DNA from: Pyxidicoccus parkwaysis
Lineage (GTDB): Bacteria > Myxococcota > Myxococcia > Myxococcales > Myxococcaceae
Assembly: GCF_017301735.1 (NCBI RefSeq)
Contig: NZ_CP071090.1
Location: 12,383,001 to 12,447,000 of the forward strand
Reading direction: 5' to 3'
DNA: 64,000 nucleotides
Below, piece after piece: positions 33,801 to 41,861 of this stretch. The notes below the pieces were generated by a model. It was given only the letters and a program-made list of their open reading frames with translations. It ran no database searches and was not told the DNA's origin. Every line of letters begins with the position of its first letter. The stretch's first letter is position 1. The position numbers and the translations under genes are program-made.

Positions 33801-34106
33801 GCCGTGGATGGGGAAGTCACGTCCGTCCACCTGGAGCTTGAAGCCGCGCTCGTCGCGGTGGACGCGCACGTCCTGCACCGCCGCCGCGGTGACGTGCACC
33901 TCGGCGGGCCGCAGCGTGGGCGCGGGCTGGGCCGCCACCGGCGCGTCGGCCGGAGGTGTCGCGGGCTCGGTGGCCTTGGGCTCGGCGGGCGCGGGGCCCG
34001 CGGCGGTGGGGTTGTTGGAATTGGGACCCACCGTCGCCGGGGCTTCGGGGGCCGGCGTCTGGGACAGCGACGCCGCCAGACACGTCACGAGGATGAGGGA
34101 GTTCAT
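30807..34106 (-). CDS. Glycosidase domain fused to a predicted outer-membrane beta-barrel
   Basis: A 1099-residue exported protein. The ATG at 34106 overlaps the GH1 stop (ATGA) and gives a short signal (MNSLILVTCLAASLS). Residues 17-70 are an Ala/Pro/Thr-rich linker; about 80-480 form a TIM-barrel glycosidase resembling clan-A (GH2/GH5-type) enzymes, with the likely acid/base Glu in MLGNENNYG (E224) and nucleophile Glu in FTEFGADAYD (E323). From about 500 to the end the protein is a run of amphipathic strands with aromatic girdles (FALEGYYRTGHYHW, VRWFVQGSFRGLVADG) finishing YEVGAYAILSL, the style of an outer-membrane barrel. I infer a surface-exposed glucanase anchored by its own barrel. 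Confidence 0.75.
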   Translation of the reverse strand: MNSLILVTCLAASLSQTPAPEAPATVGPNSNNPTAAGPAPAEPKATEPATPPADAPVAAQPAPTLRPAEVHVTAAAVQDVRVHRDERGFKLQVDGRDFPIHGMNWGYTPIGENYRYSLWNQPDDFVRAVLAREMTLLRDMGVNAIRQFDDIPPRWVEYIYRNYGIYTVLNPLMGRYGTNVNGVMVPNTDYSNPIHRQALLSDLKRKTETYANVPGVLMWMLGNENNYGLHWTGFEIQPLPGQEDAARAESLYTLMGEAARTIKARDTHHPVSIANGDLQYIDLIARLAPDLDIFGANVYRGPSARDLFDEVLRKLDKPVMFTEFGADAYDAKAGREDHLAQAEYLRKQWEEIYTQSYGQGRAQNALGGFVFQWVDGWWKHGQEANLSVHDTTASWPNGGYAADFVDGQNNMNEEWFGICALGPDDEAGIARVQPRTAYYVLQAAFRLDPYASTTNADTIHEHFAAIRPTEMSRGYESSVALARAEELSAVRVSNLRLLLDSSLSRGSIATTRANQTAADHTESIFFDLALQPASGVYGRASFNVVGNVAQNRLNNLFYENRGTQTTTTAQGVSGAVPPTTNGGAVGQPLGLERFALYQAEFKLDRQDFALEGYYRTGHYHWGEEGDFFGLYREANYGPNIDIYHGNAPFGVVFSGKKGLDGLKLAVGPELYWGANPSVVAKYTKNVGQVGITLMHSEDIARGSSQQTSSVIRERVARRTALSFDWTRGPMNLEFGGILAAPQRIGEEFTWTRRTDGPSYLGTGYEVLQDKVQFLDTLGAKARLTYDMGTVRWFVQGSFRGLVADGGPEQSTVLTGWSLRESGRGNHFAGQGGMTVQLGTFQVSPNVLYQKPLVGPNPTIGDSYDAVSGMYYPGVRPRNVLADAFTVLDNRETLGAELLLTFDPTPGTWFWSWDREMREDAPFAAGLDIVYRRQPTSRDAGIAILANGSAVAFGAAPPAHDEWETSLRLVGNPTPRLKLYGTAFVGSNQSPGEDARQVERFGLDGSVLLDTLLFTAQFHVNDWGPYDYHRVFNLTYPLQLGGDVSYGLKKPVLGSVTTRFGLRGLVRYLNEYSEGLSAAALDEGLKGREYEVGAYAILSL

Positions 34107-35473
34107 GCCGCCAGCTCCACGTCCAGACCGTTTTGCGCCACGACGGCGCGATAGAGGTGAGCGCTGTCCTTGGGGATGCGCTTCTGGGTGGCGTAGTCGA
34201 CGAAGATGAGTCCGAAGCGCTTCTGATAGCCGTAGGCCCACTCGAAGTTGTCGAGCAGCGACCAGGCGAAATAGCCGCCGAGCGGCACGCCCTGCTGGAT
34301 GGCGGCGAGCGACGCCTCCAGGTGCGTGCGCAGGTAGTGCACGCGCTTGGTGTCACGCACGCGCCCGTCCGCGTCGGGGCCCGTGGCGTAGGCGGCCCCG
34401 TTCTCCGTGATGTAGAGGCGCCGCGGCTTGTAGTCCTTGTGCAGACGGACCAGCAAATCAGTGAGGCCGCCCGCGTACACCTCCCAGTCCATGTCTGTCT
34501 TCTCCGGCTCGGCATGGACGGTGCGAGGCGCGTTCTGCGACTCGGGGATGCGGTCGCTGCGGATGATGCCGCGCGAGTAGTAGTTCACCCCGAGGAAGTC
34601 CGTGGGCGCGGCCATGGCCTCCAAATCGCCCGGCTTCACGAAGTCCAGCTTCTCGGAGGGCAGGCGCCCGGCGGCGACGTGGTCCGCGATGACGTCCCTG
34701 GGGTAGCCCCGGCCGTAGAGGGGGTCGAGGTACCAGCGGTTGAATCCGCCGTCGAAGGCGCGGCACGCGTCCTGGTCCGCCGCGCTGGGCGAGGCGGGCT
34801 GGGCGGGCACGAGGTTGAGGGTGATGCCCACCTCGGCGTTCTTCACGTTGGAGCGGAGCACGGACACGGCCTGTCCGTGGGACAGGAGCACGTGGTGGGC
34901 GGCGGCCAGGGCCTCGCCCCAGTTCTTGTGGCCGGGCGCGTGCTCGCCGTTGGCGTAGCCGAGGACGCTGATGCACCACGGCTCGTTGTGCGTAATCCAC
35001 CGCTTCACGCGGTCGCCGAGCACCTGGCTGACTTCGTCCGCGTACTCGACGAAGGCGCTCACGGTGTCACGCGCGGGCCAGCCGCCCTTGTCGTGCAGGG
35101 CCTGGGGGAGGTCCCAGTGGTAGAGCGTCACCATGGGCTCGATGCCGGCGGCGAGCAGCCCGTCCACGAGGCGCGAGTAGAAGTCGAGGCCGGCGCGATT
35201 CACCGGGCCGCGGCCGGTGGGAAGCACGCGTGGCCAGGCGACGGAGAAGCGGTAGGACTTGATGCCGAGCCAGCGCATCTGCTCCACGTCCTCGCGCCAG
35301 CGGTGGTAGTGGTCGCACGCGACGCTGCCGTCCGTCCCGTCGGCAATCTTGCCCGGGGTGGCGGAGAAGCGGTCCCAGATGGACTCGCCGCGCCCATCCG
35401 CTTCGGTGGCGCCTTCAATCTGGTAGGCGGAGGTGGCCACGCCCCAGAGAAAGTCATGAGGGAACTGCCGCAT
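34103..35473 (-). CDS. GH1 beta-glucosidase
   Basis: A 456-residue cytoplasmic retaining beta-glycosidase. The ATG at 35473 follows AAAGGAG and starts with the family's FPHDFLWGVATSAYQIEGA. Catalytic residues are in place: acid/base Glu164 (THNEPW) and nucleophile Glu357 (YITENG); the sugar-binding ends HYHRW and GYFAWSLLDNFEWAYGY are intact. Length is standard. It overlaps the upstream ATPase gene by 20 bases and the downstream gene by four. In this locus it would split imported gluco-oligosaccharides to glucose. Confidence 0.95.
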   Translation of the reverse strand: MRQFPHDFLWGVATSAYQIEGATEADGRGESIWDRFSATPGKIADGTDGSVACDHYHRWREDVEQMRWLGIKSYRFSVAWPRVLPTGRGPVNRAGLDFYSRLVDGLLAAGIEPMVTLYHWDLPQALHDKGGWPARDTVSAFVEYADEVSQVLGDRVKRWITHNEPWCISVLGYANGEHAPGHKNWGEALAAAHHVLLSHGQAVSVLRSNVKNAEVGITLNLVPAQPASPSAADQDACRAFDGGFNRWYLDPLYGRGYPRDVIADHVAAGRLPSEKLDFVKPGDLEAMAAPTDFLGVNYYSRGIIRSDRIPESQNAPRTVHAEPEKTDMDWEVYAGGLTDLLVRLHKDYKPRRLYITENGAAYATGPDADGRVRDTKRVHYLRTHLEASLAAIQQGVPLGGYFAWSLLDNFEWAYGYQKRFGLIFVDYATQKRIPKDSAHLYRAVVAQNGLDVELAA

Positions 35474-36446
35474 CGTCGGGGACTCCTTTCGAGGACTCGA
35501 GGTGGCAGCGGACGAGGTGGTCCGCCGCGGGGAGGTGTTCAGCGGGAAGGGTGTTGAGACAGCGCGCGTCCGCCTGGGGACAGCGGGGCGCGAAGGCACA
35601 GCCGCGCGGCGGCGCAGGGCCCGCGCCGGCCTTCACTGGCAGCGGCGTGTGGAGGAAGTCCGCGCCGTCCGGCACGGCGGACAGGAGCAGCCGCGTGTAC
35701 GGGTGGCGGGGCGCGGCGAGGACCTCGGAGGTGCGGCCGGACTCGACGACGCGGCCCGCGTACAGCACGAGGATGCGGTCCGCGAGGTGGCGTGCGCTCG
35801 CGAGGTCGTGGGTGATGAAGAGGATGCCGATGCCACGCTCGCGCGTGAGGCCGCGCAGGAGCTGGAGCACGCCCCTGCGCGTGGACACGTCGAGCATGGA
35901 GGTGGGCTCGTCCGCGATGATGACGTCGGGCTCCACGGCGAGGGCGCGGGCCACGGCGACGCGCTGGCGCTGGCCTCCGGACAGCTCGTGCGGGTAGCGG
36001 CGCGCGAAGGACTCGGCGGGCGTGAGGCCCACGGATTCGAGCAGCGCGTGGACGCGCGCCTTCAGGTCCGCGTGCGTGGCACGGCCGTGGCGGAGCAGGG
36101 GACGCTCCAGGTGATAGGCCACGGTGTGGACGGGGTTGAGCGAGGCGAACGGGTCCTGGAAGACCATCTGCACGCGGCCGCGGTAGGCCAGGGACGCGCG
36201 CTTCTCGCTGGTGAGCACGTCCGTGCCGCCCAGGCGCAGGCTGCCGCCGTCCGGCGCGTCCAGGCGCGCGAGCACGCGGGCCAGGGTGCTCTTGCCGCTG
36301 CCGGACTCACCGACGAGGGCGACGATTTCACCGCGCTCCAATGTGAGGGACACACCGTCCAGCAGCGTGCGGCGCGCGCGGGAGAGGAATCCTCCCACGG
36401 GCACGGTGCGCGACAGCGCGGTGGCCTCCAGCAGAGGGGTGCTCAT
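35454..36446 (-). CDS. ABC importer ATPase, OppF/DppF type
   Basis: A 330-residue ATP-binding subunit. Walker A GESGSGKST, Q loop VFQDPFASLNP, signature LSGGQRQRVAVARAL, Walker B VIIADEPTSMLD and switch His (FITHD) are all present, as is the C-terminal oligopeptide-type extension with the Cys pattern GCAFAPRCPQADARC. Members of this class energise import of di/oligopeptides and, in some operons, gluco-oligosaccharides such as cellobiose or laminaribiose. Translation is coupled to the short frame before it (stop 36443, start 36446). Confidence 0.93.
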   Translation of the reverse strand: MSTPLLEATALSRTVPVGGFLSRARRTLLDGVSLTLERGEIVALVGESGSGKSTLARVLARLDAPDGGSLRLGGTDVLTSEKRASLAYRGRVQMVFQDPFASLNPVHTVAYHLERPLLRHGRATHADLKARVHALLESVGLTPAESFARRYPHELSGGQRQRVAVARALAVEPDVIIADEPTSMLDVSTRRGVLQLLRGLTRERGIGILFITHDLASARHLADRILVLYAGRVVESGRTSEVLAAPRHPYTRLLLSAVPDGADFLHTPLPVKAGAGPAPPRGCAFAPRCPQADARCLNTLPAEHLPAADHLVRCHLESSKGVPDDAAVPS

Positions 36447-36634
36447 CGGTCACCTCCGAGAACCACGCGAGCCTGCGCGGTGGCTTCGCGCAACACGTGA
36501 TGCGCGATGGGCCGCACCGTGGAAGCGAGCAATGCCGGAGCGCGGTGCGCGCGGGCGCTCACGGAGGTCGTGAGCCGGAGCGTGCCGTGGTGCGCACGGG
36601 AGCGCGCGGAGGTCTTGAGCAGGAGCGTGCTCAT
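36443..36634 (-). CDS. 63-codon coupled ORF between the two ATPase genes
   Basis: It starts at 36634 by ATGA overlap with the fusion gene's stop and ends at 36443 by ATGA overlap with the next ATPase start, so ribosomes would pass through it. Its first codons (MSTLLLKTSA) and its leader GGAGGTCACCGATGAGCAC repeat the initiation region of the downstream gene (GGAGGTGACCGATGAGCAC), pointing to a local duplication. The rest is Ala/Arg/His-rich and not protein-like. It may be only a translated spacer. Confidence 0.4.
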   Translation of the reverse strand: MSTLLLKTSARSRAHHGTLRLTTSVSARAHRAPALLASTVRPIAHHVLREATAQARVVLGGDR

Positions 36635-38391
36635 CGGTGACCTCCACGGAGCGCGGCACGAGCGGGCACGCGCTCATTCGCCGCGAGCGCCATGTCGGGC
36701 AGCGGGCCCTCCGCATCGGCGGCGGTGAGGTGCGGGAAGGACGACAGCAGGAGGCGCGTGTACGGATGCCGCGCCTCCGTGCGGATGCGCTGCGCGGTGT
36801 CCACCTCCACCAGCTTGCCGCCCTGGAGGATGCCAACCCGGTCCGCCAGCGCGAGCAGCAGCGGCAGGTCATGCGTAATGAACAGCACCGCGAAGCCAAG
36901 CCGGCTCTTCAGCTCCAGCACCCGCTGCAACAACTCCTTCTGCACCACCACGTCCAGCGCGGTGGTGGGCTCATCCATCACCACCAGCTTCGGCTGCAAC
37001 GCCAGCGCCAGGGCAATTCCCACGCGCTGCCGCATGCCACCGGACAACTGGTGCGGCCACGCATCCACCAGCTTCGGCTCCAGCCCCACCATGGCCAGCA
37101 GCTCGCGCGCTCGCGCATACGACGACGCACGCGTGGTGGGCCCATGTGCCGCCAGCGTGTCGTGGAACTGCTCGCCCAGCGTGAGCACGGGATTGAGCGC
37201 GCTCATCGCGCTCTGGAACACCATGGACACCTGCGCCCATCGGAACGAACGCAGCGCGTCCGCGCCCAGCGCCGTGACGTCCGTGTCCCCCAGCAGGATG
37301 CGTCCCTGCGAGATGCTCGCCGCCGGAGGCAGCAGGCGCAGCAGCCCATAGCCGATGGTGGACTTGCCGCTGCCCGACTCACCGGCCAGGCCAAAGACCT
37401 CACCCGGAGCGATGTCGAAGGACACCGAGTCCACCACCCGTGAGCGTCCGCGCTCCGTCGCGTAGTCGATGCACAATTCGCGCACGCTGAGCAGCACGCC
37501 GGGAGGCAGCGGCTCCGTCTGCGCCGCCGTCACCGAGGCCGTCACCGGCGCCACCGCCGGAGGGGCCCGCAGCGCCGGGTTGGTCAGCTCGTCGATGGCA
37601 GAGGACAGCAGCGTCAGCGAGAAGCCCACCAGTGCGATGCACACGCCGGTGGGCACGAATATCCACCACGAGCGCGTCAGCAGCGCCGCGTCGTTGCCCG
37701 CCCAGTACAGGTTGGTGCCCCACGTCACCGAGCCCACGTCGCCCAGCCCGAGGAACTCCAGGCCCACCTCCGCGCCCACCGCGTACAGCGTGTTCCCGAT
37801 GAACGACGAGCCCACCAGCGACGCCATGTTGGGCAAGAGCTCTCGGGCGACGATGCGCGAGCGGCTCTCGCCCGCCACCACCGCCGCCGCCACGAAGTCG
37901 CGGTTGCGCAGCGCCAGCGCCTCGGCGCGGAACACGCGCGCATTCCACGCCCAGCCCGCCACCGTCAGCACCACCACCATGCGCAGCGGTCCGGACGGCA
38001 GGTACGCGCCGAGCACAATCGCCAGCGGCAGTCCGGGGATGACGAGGAAGATGTTGGTGGTGAGCGACAGCACGTCGTCCACCCGGCGGCCGAGGTAGCC
38101 CGCCGTCACGCCCATCAGTGCGCCCACCAGCGTGACGAGCGCGCCCACCGCGAAGCCCACCGCCATCGTCTCGCGCGCGCCCACCACCGTCTGTGCGAGC
38201 ACGTCCTGGCCCTGGCCCGTGGTGCCGAACAGGTGCTCGGCCGAGGGCGGCTGGTGCGGCCGGCCCACGAGGTCGCTCGGGTCCATGACGAGCCACGGCC
38301 CGACGATGGCGAGCACGACGAAGAAGAGCAGGATGCTCCCGCCCACCGCGGCCTTCCGGTGGCGGAGCAGGCTTCGGATGGTCTCACGCAT
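36631..38391 (-). CDS. ABC importer permease-ATPase fusion (DppC-DppD type)
   Basis: A 586-residue fusion. Residues 1-280 are a DppC-like permease with an N-terminal helix (AAVGGSILLFFVVLAIVGPW), the periplasmic loop and the EAA-like loop (VVAGESRSRIVARELLPNM). A Pro/Ala/Thr linker (about 275-300) leads to a DppD-like ATPase with Walker A GESGSGKST, signature LSGGMRQRVGIALAL, Walker B LVVMDEPTTALD and FITHD. Normally these are separate chains; fusion fixes their ratio. It overlaps the permease gene by eight bases. Part of a complete importer with the genes on both sides. Confidence 0.92.
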   Translation of the reverse strand: MRETIRSLLRHRKAAVGGSILLFFVVLAIVGPWLVMDPSDLVGRPHQPPSAEHLFGTTGQGQDVLAQTVVGARETMAVGFAVGALVTLVGALMGVTAGYLGRRVDDVLSLTTNIFLVIPGLPLAIVLGAYLPSGPLRMVVVLTVAGWAWNARVFRAEALALRNRDFVAAAVVAGESRSRIVARELLPNMASLVGSSFIGNTLYAVGAEVGLEFLGLGDVGSVTWGTNLYWAGNDAALLTRSWWIFVPTGVCIALVGFSLTLLSSAIDELTNPALRAPPAVAPVTASVTAAQTEPLPPGVLLSVRELCIDYATERGRSRVVDSVSFDIAPGEVFGLAGESGSGKSTIGYGLLRLLPPAASISQGRILLGDTDVTALGADALRSFRWAQVSMVFQSAMSALNPVLTLGEQFHDTLAAHGPTTRASSYARARELLAMVGLEPKLVDAWPHQLSGGMRQRVGIALALALQPKLVVMDEPTTALDVVVQKELLQRVLELKSRLGFAVLFITHDLPLLLALADRVGILQGGKLVEVDTAQRIRTEARHPYTRLLLSSFPHLTAADAEGPLPDMALAANERVPARAALRGGHR

Positions 38392-39364
38392 GGGCGCGGG
38401 TCCTCGGGTCCAACCAGAGGCAGAGCAGGTCCACGGCGAAGTTGGCGGCCAGCACCGCCAGGGTGATGACCAGGAAGAGCCCCTGCATCAGCGGGTAGTC
38501 CTGGTTGCGCACCGCGAGGATGAGCAGGTACCCGGTGCCCGGATACGAGAAGACGATTTCCGTCAGCAGCGAGCCGCTCAGCACGAAGCCCAGCGCCATG
38601 CCGAAGCCGGTGACGTTGGGCAAAAGCGCGTTGCGCGCGGCATAGCGCAGCATCACCTGGCGCGAGGGCAGGCCCTTCGCATGCGCCAGCCGCAGCGTGT
38701 CCGTGCCCAGCGTGGCCACCATGGTGTTGCGCATGCTCAGCATCCACCCGCCCAGCGTGGCCACCACGATGGACGCCGCCGGCAGCACCGCGTGCCGCGC
38801 CACGTCCGCCGCGAAGGCAAACGACAGCGCGGGCTCCATGTCATGCGAGTACGCGTGGCGCAGCGGGAACCAGCCCAGCCCGAACCCGAAGAGGTACAGG
38901 GCCAGCATGGCCAGCCAGAAGTAGGGGAACGCCCCCAGGAACGCGAGCGCGGGAGCCACCGCCGAGTCCAGCCATCCGCCCCGGTTCCACGCGGCCAGCA
39001 CGCCCAGGAACGAGCCCAGCGCGAAGCTGAAGATGACCGCGCACCCCGCCAGCCCCACCGTCCACACCAGCCCCGTGCCGATGACCTCCGACACGCGCGA
39101 TGGGTAGTACGCGTAGGAGATGCCCAAATCCCCCGCGAGCAGGTGCCGCAGGTACGTGAAGTACTGCACGTGCACCGGCGCGTTCGTGAAGCCGAAGGCG
39201 GCGCGCAGCGCGTCCATGGCCTCGGGCGCCACGCGGCCCTCGAAGCGCGCGAACATGGCCGAGGCCGGGTCCCCGGGCGCGAGCCGGGGAATGACGAAGT
39301 TGAGCGTGAGCGAGGCCCACGCCGCGAGCAGATAGAAGCCGAGCCGCCGGAGGACGTACGGCAT
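38384..39364 (-). CDS. ABC importer permease, DppB/OppB type
   Basis: A 326-residue inner-membrane permease. The ATG at 39364 follows GAGGGAGAA, two bases after the preceding stop. It begins with the family's N-terminal helix (RRLGFYLLAAWASLTLNFVI) and the conserved PGDPA, has about six transmembrane helices, and carries the EAA loop (AKGLPSRQVMLRYAARNALL) that docks on the ATPase and the GS-LLTEIVFSYPGTGYLL motif. It pairs with the permease half of the fusion protein. Confidence 0.93.
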   Translation of the reverse strand: MPYVLRRLGFYLLAAWASLTLNFVIPRLAPGDPASAMFARFEGRVAPEAMDALRAAFGFTNAPVHVQYFTYLRHLLAGDLGISYAYYPSRVSEVIGTGLVWTVGLAGCAVIFSFALGSFLGVLAAWNRGGWLDSAVAPALAFLGAFPYFWLAMLALYLFGFGLGWFPLRHAYSHDMEPALSFAFAADVARHAVLPAASIVVATLGGWMLSMRNTMVATLGTDTLRLAHAKGLPSRQVMLRYAARNALLPNVTGFGMALGFVLSGSLLTEIVFSYPGTGYLLILAVRNQDYPLMQGLFLVITLAVLAANFAVDLLCLWLDPRTRAHA

Positions 39365-39366
39365 CG

Positions 39367-41007
39367 TCAGTTCTCCCTCGGAGCGAGCGACGTCAGCACC
39401 AGCAGGCTGTCGGGCTCGGCGTGCGGTGAGAGGCGCGCGTAGGGGCGCGAGGCGCTCGGCCACCCGGTGAAGCGCCGCGAGTTGGACTCGCCCCACGACG
39501 GATTCGGGAAGAGGGGAATGGCGGGCGCCGTCTCGGAGAAGCGCCGCTGCACCGCGGCCATGAGCTCCCGCTGCTTCTCCGGCGACGTCTCCGTCTCGAA
39601 GGCTGACAGCAGCGTGTCCGCCTCCGCGTCACCGAAGCGGTGCCAGTTGGCCGCACTCACCTCGCCCACCGGGCGCACCGTGCGCGGCGACAAGAGCCAC
39701 TTGTAGAAGATGTATGGCGTGGGCCCGTCCAGCGACCACGAGATGGACAGCTGGAACTCGCCCTTCTGCAGGCGCTCGTACCAGGCGCCGAACTCGTAGG
39801 TCTTCAGGTGCGCCTGGACGCCCAGCTTGCGCAAGTCACGAGCGACCACCTGGCCCGCGCGCACCCAGTCGGACCAGCCGCCCACCACCTCGATTTCGAG
39901 CTCCAGCGGCGTCCCGTCCGCCTTGCGCCGCACGCCGTCCGGGCCCTTCGTCAGCCCCGCCGCGTCCAGCAGCGCGTTGGCCGTGGCCTCGTCGTGGTGC
40001 ACCCACGTCCCGCTCGCGGCCTCGGGGTCTCTCCAGGCCGTGTACGAGTCATTGAGGGCCGTGGAGTCCGCCGGGCGTGTGTAGCCATACATGGCGATGT
40101 CCACCAGCCGCTCGCGGTCGATGGCCATGCTCAACGCCTTGCGCACGCGCACGTCGTCCAGCGGCGGGCGCGTGGTGTTGGGGTAGAGGAAGACGGTGCT
40201 GCCGAAGAGGGGGAACCACTTCCCGTGGTGCTGCGGGTCCTTCGACACGAAGGTGCGGTCCACGGCGGGCACGAAGTTGCCGGCCCAGTCCACCTCGCCC
40301 TCCACCAGCGCGAGGTTGGCCTGGTCATTGGTGGGGAACGCGAGGAAGCGCAGCGCGTCCACCGCCGGCCGTCCGGGCTGCCAGTAGTGCGGGTTGCGGC
40401 CCAGCTCGTACACCTGGTTGCGGAAGACGCGCACCTCGGTGAAGGGCCCCGTGGCCACCGGGTCCGGGTTGGTGAAGGTGACGGGGTCCTCCACGTGCTC
40501 CCAGATGTGGCGCGGCACCAGCGGCTGATGCGCCAGCTCCGAGAAGCCGGGGATGTAGACGTGCGAGAAGTGGAAGGCCACCGTCTGTGGCCCCTCCGCG
40601 CTCACGTCAGAGAGGAAGCGCCACACGCCGCCCGCGTCCAGGGCCGCGTGCTTCTTCATGAGCTGGAAGGTGTAGGCCACGTCGTCCGCGGTGAAGGGAC
40701 GGCCGTCGGACCACTGCACGCCCTCGCGCAGCGTGAAGCGCAGCGTCTTCCTGTCGTCGGACCACGCGTGCGCGGTGGCGAGCCACGGGTTCCACTGCCC
40801 GGTGGAGGGCGTGTACACCTCCAGGCACTCGTAGATGCCGGCCCGCGTGGGCCAGCGCGCGTTGGCGCCGGTGAACAGCGGATTGAAGTTGCGCACCCAG
40901 GCGCTTCGCAGCTCCACGGAGGCGAACAGCACGCCCGGAGCGCGCGGGCGCGGCTCCGAGTTGCATGCCAGCACCAGGAGCGGCAGCAGCCAGAGCACAC
41001 GCCTCAT
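39367..41007 (-). CDS. ABC importer solute-binding lipoprotein (SBP family 5)
   Basis: A 546-residue extracytoplasmic receptor. The ATG at 41007 overlaps the GH16 stop and gives the lipobox LLVLACNS. Family hallmarks: LREGVQWSDGRPFTADDVAY, then VRKALSMAIDRERLVDIAMYG. Although the family is named for peptides, several members bind oligosaccharides; the aromatic-rich middle (GGWSDWVRAG, YERLQKGEFQ) and the surrounding glucanases favour a gluco-oligosaccharide ligand here (inference). Encoded directly before its permeases. Confidence 0.92.
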   Translation of the reverse strand: MRRVLWLLPLLVLACNSEPRPRAPGVLFASVELRSAWVRNFNPLFTGANARWPTRAGIYECLEVYTPSTGQWNPWLATAHAWSDDRKTLRFTLREGVQWSDGRPFTADDVAYTFQLMKKHAALDAGGVWRFLSDVSAEGPQTVAFHFSHVYIPGFSELAHQPLVPRHIWEHVEDPVTFTNPDPVATGPFTEVRVFRNQVYELGRNPHYWQPGRPAVDALRFLAFPTNDQANLALVEGEVDWAGNFVPAVDRTFVSKDPQHHGKWFPLFGSTVFLYPNTTRPPLDDVRVRKALSMAIDRERLVDIAMYGYTRPADSTALNDSYTAWRDPEAASGTWVHHDEATANALLDAAGLTKGPDGVRRKADGTPLELEIEVVGGWSDWVRAGQVVARDLRKLGVQAHLKTYEFGAWYERLQKGEFQLSISWSLDGPTPYIFYKWLLSPRTVRPVGEVSAANWHRFGDAEADTLLSAFETETSPEKQRELMAAVQRRFSETAPAIPLFPNPSWGESNSRRFTGWPSASRPYARLSPHAEPDSLLVLTSLAPREN

Positions 41008-41861
41008 GCGCCCCTCGTGTAGACGCGCACGTAGTCCACCTTGAGCTGCTGGGGGAACACGGTGCTGCGGTCCGGCGGCCCCACGTAGTTCCCGCCCACC
41101 GCGAGGTTGAGCAGGATGAAGAAGGGATGGTCGTAGACCCAGCGCTTGCCGGCGGGCAGCTTCGCGGGCGTCGTCTCCAGGAACGTCACGCCGTCGAGCT
41201 GCCAGCGGATGCGCTCCGGCTCCCACTCCAGTGCGTAGACGTGGAAGTCCTCGTACAGCTTCCCGCCGCTGACGACGTACTCACCGCCGATGTTGTTGCC
41301 GCCCGAGTAGCCCGGGCCATGGAGCGAGCCGCGGATGATGGCCGGCAGCTGGCCCCGGTACTCCATGATGTCGATTTCGCCGCAGTCCGGCCAGGGCGAC
41401 TCCTCCAGGTTGGCGCCCAGCAGCCAGAAGGCCGGCCACATGCCGCGCCCCACCGGCAATTGCATACGCGCCTCGAAGCGGCCATAGGCCTGCGCGAAGC
41501 GTCCGCGGGTGTTGATGCGGCCAGATGTATAGGAATTGCCGCCGAACGACTCCTTGCGCGCGGTGATGACCAGGTGGCCCTCACCGTCCAGCGAGACGTT
41601 CTCCGTCTTGTTCGTGTCGTACTCGAGCTGGGCATTGCCCCAGCCGCCTCCTCCCACGTCGTGGACCCATTTGTCCGAGGAGGGCGGGGTGTTCGCCGGT
41701 CCGTCGAACTCGTCCTGCCACACCAGCTGCCATTCATTGCTCGGCTGCGGGGTGGAGTCGTTGGGCTGCTCGGGCTTGTCGATGCGCGAGCCAGCCGGGT
41801 CACACGCGAGGCATCCCAGGCTCAGCACCGAGAGCCAGGGAAGGAGACGCAAGGGGGTCAT
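41004..41861 (-). CDS. GH16 beta-1,3-glucanase (laminarinase-like) lipoprotein
   Basis: A 285-residue exported glycanase. The ATG at 41861 overlaps the ROK stop; the lipobox is SLGCLAC. The GH16 fold is clear: WQLVWQDEFDG at the start, NAQLEYDTNKTENV, the catalytic motif CGEIDIMEYRG (nucleophile E162, assisting D164, acid/base E167) and the terminal strand VDYVRVYTR. The extra residue in E-x-D-x-M-E marks laminarinase/lichenase-type members rather than kappa-carrageenases. It would cut beta-1,3- or mixed-linked glucan outside the cell to feed the importer. Confidence 0.93.
   Translation of the reverse strand: MTPLRLLPWLSVLSLGCLACDPAGSRIDKPEQPNDSTPQPSNEWQLVWQDEFDGPANTPPSSDKWVHDVGGGGWGNAQLEYDTNKTENVSLDGEGHLVITARKESFGGNSYTSGRINTRGRFAQAYGRFEARMQLPVGRGMWPAFWLLGANLEESPWPDCGEIDIMEYRGQLPAIIRGSLHGPGYSGGNNIGGEYVVSGGKLYEDFHVYALEWEPERIRWQLDGVTFLETTPAKLPAGKRWVYDHPFFILLNLAVGGNYVGPPDRSTVFPQQLKVDYVRVYTRGA

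Noticed and set aside
31023..34154. Very long plus-strand open frame opposite the glycosidase-barrel gene
   Set aside because: It is the antisense shadow of a high-GC gene: Arg/Val/His-rich translation without motifs, no ribosome site, while the minus strand has catalytic motifs and operon coupling.
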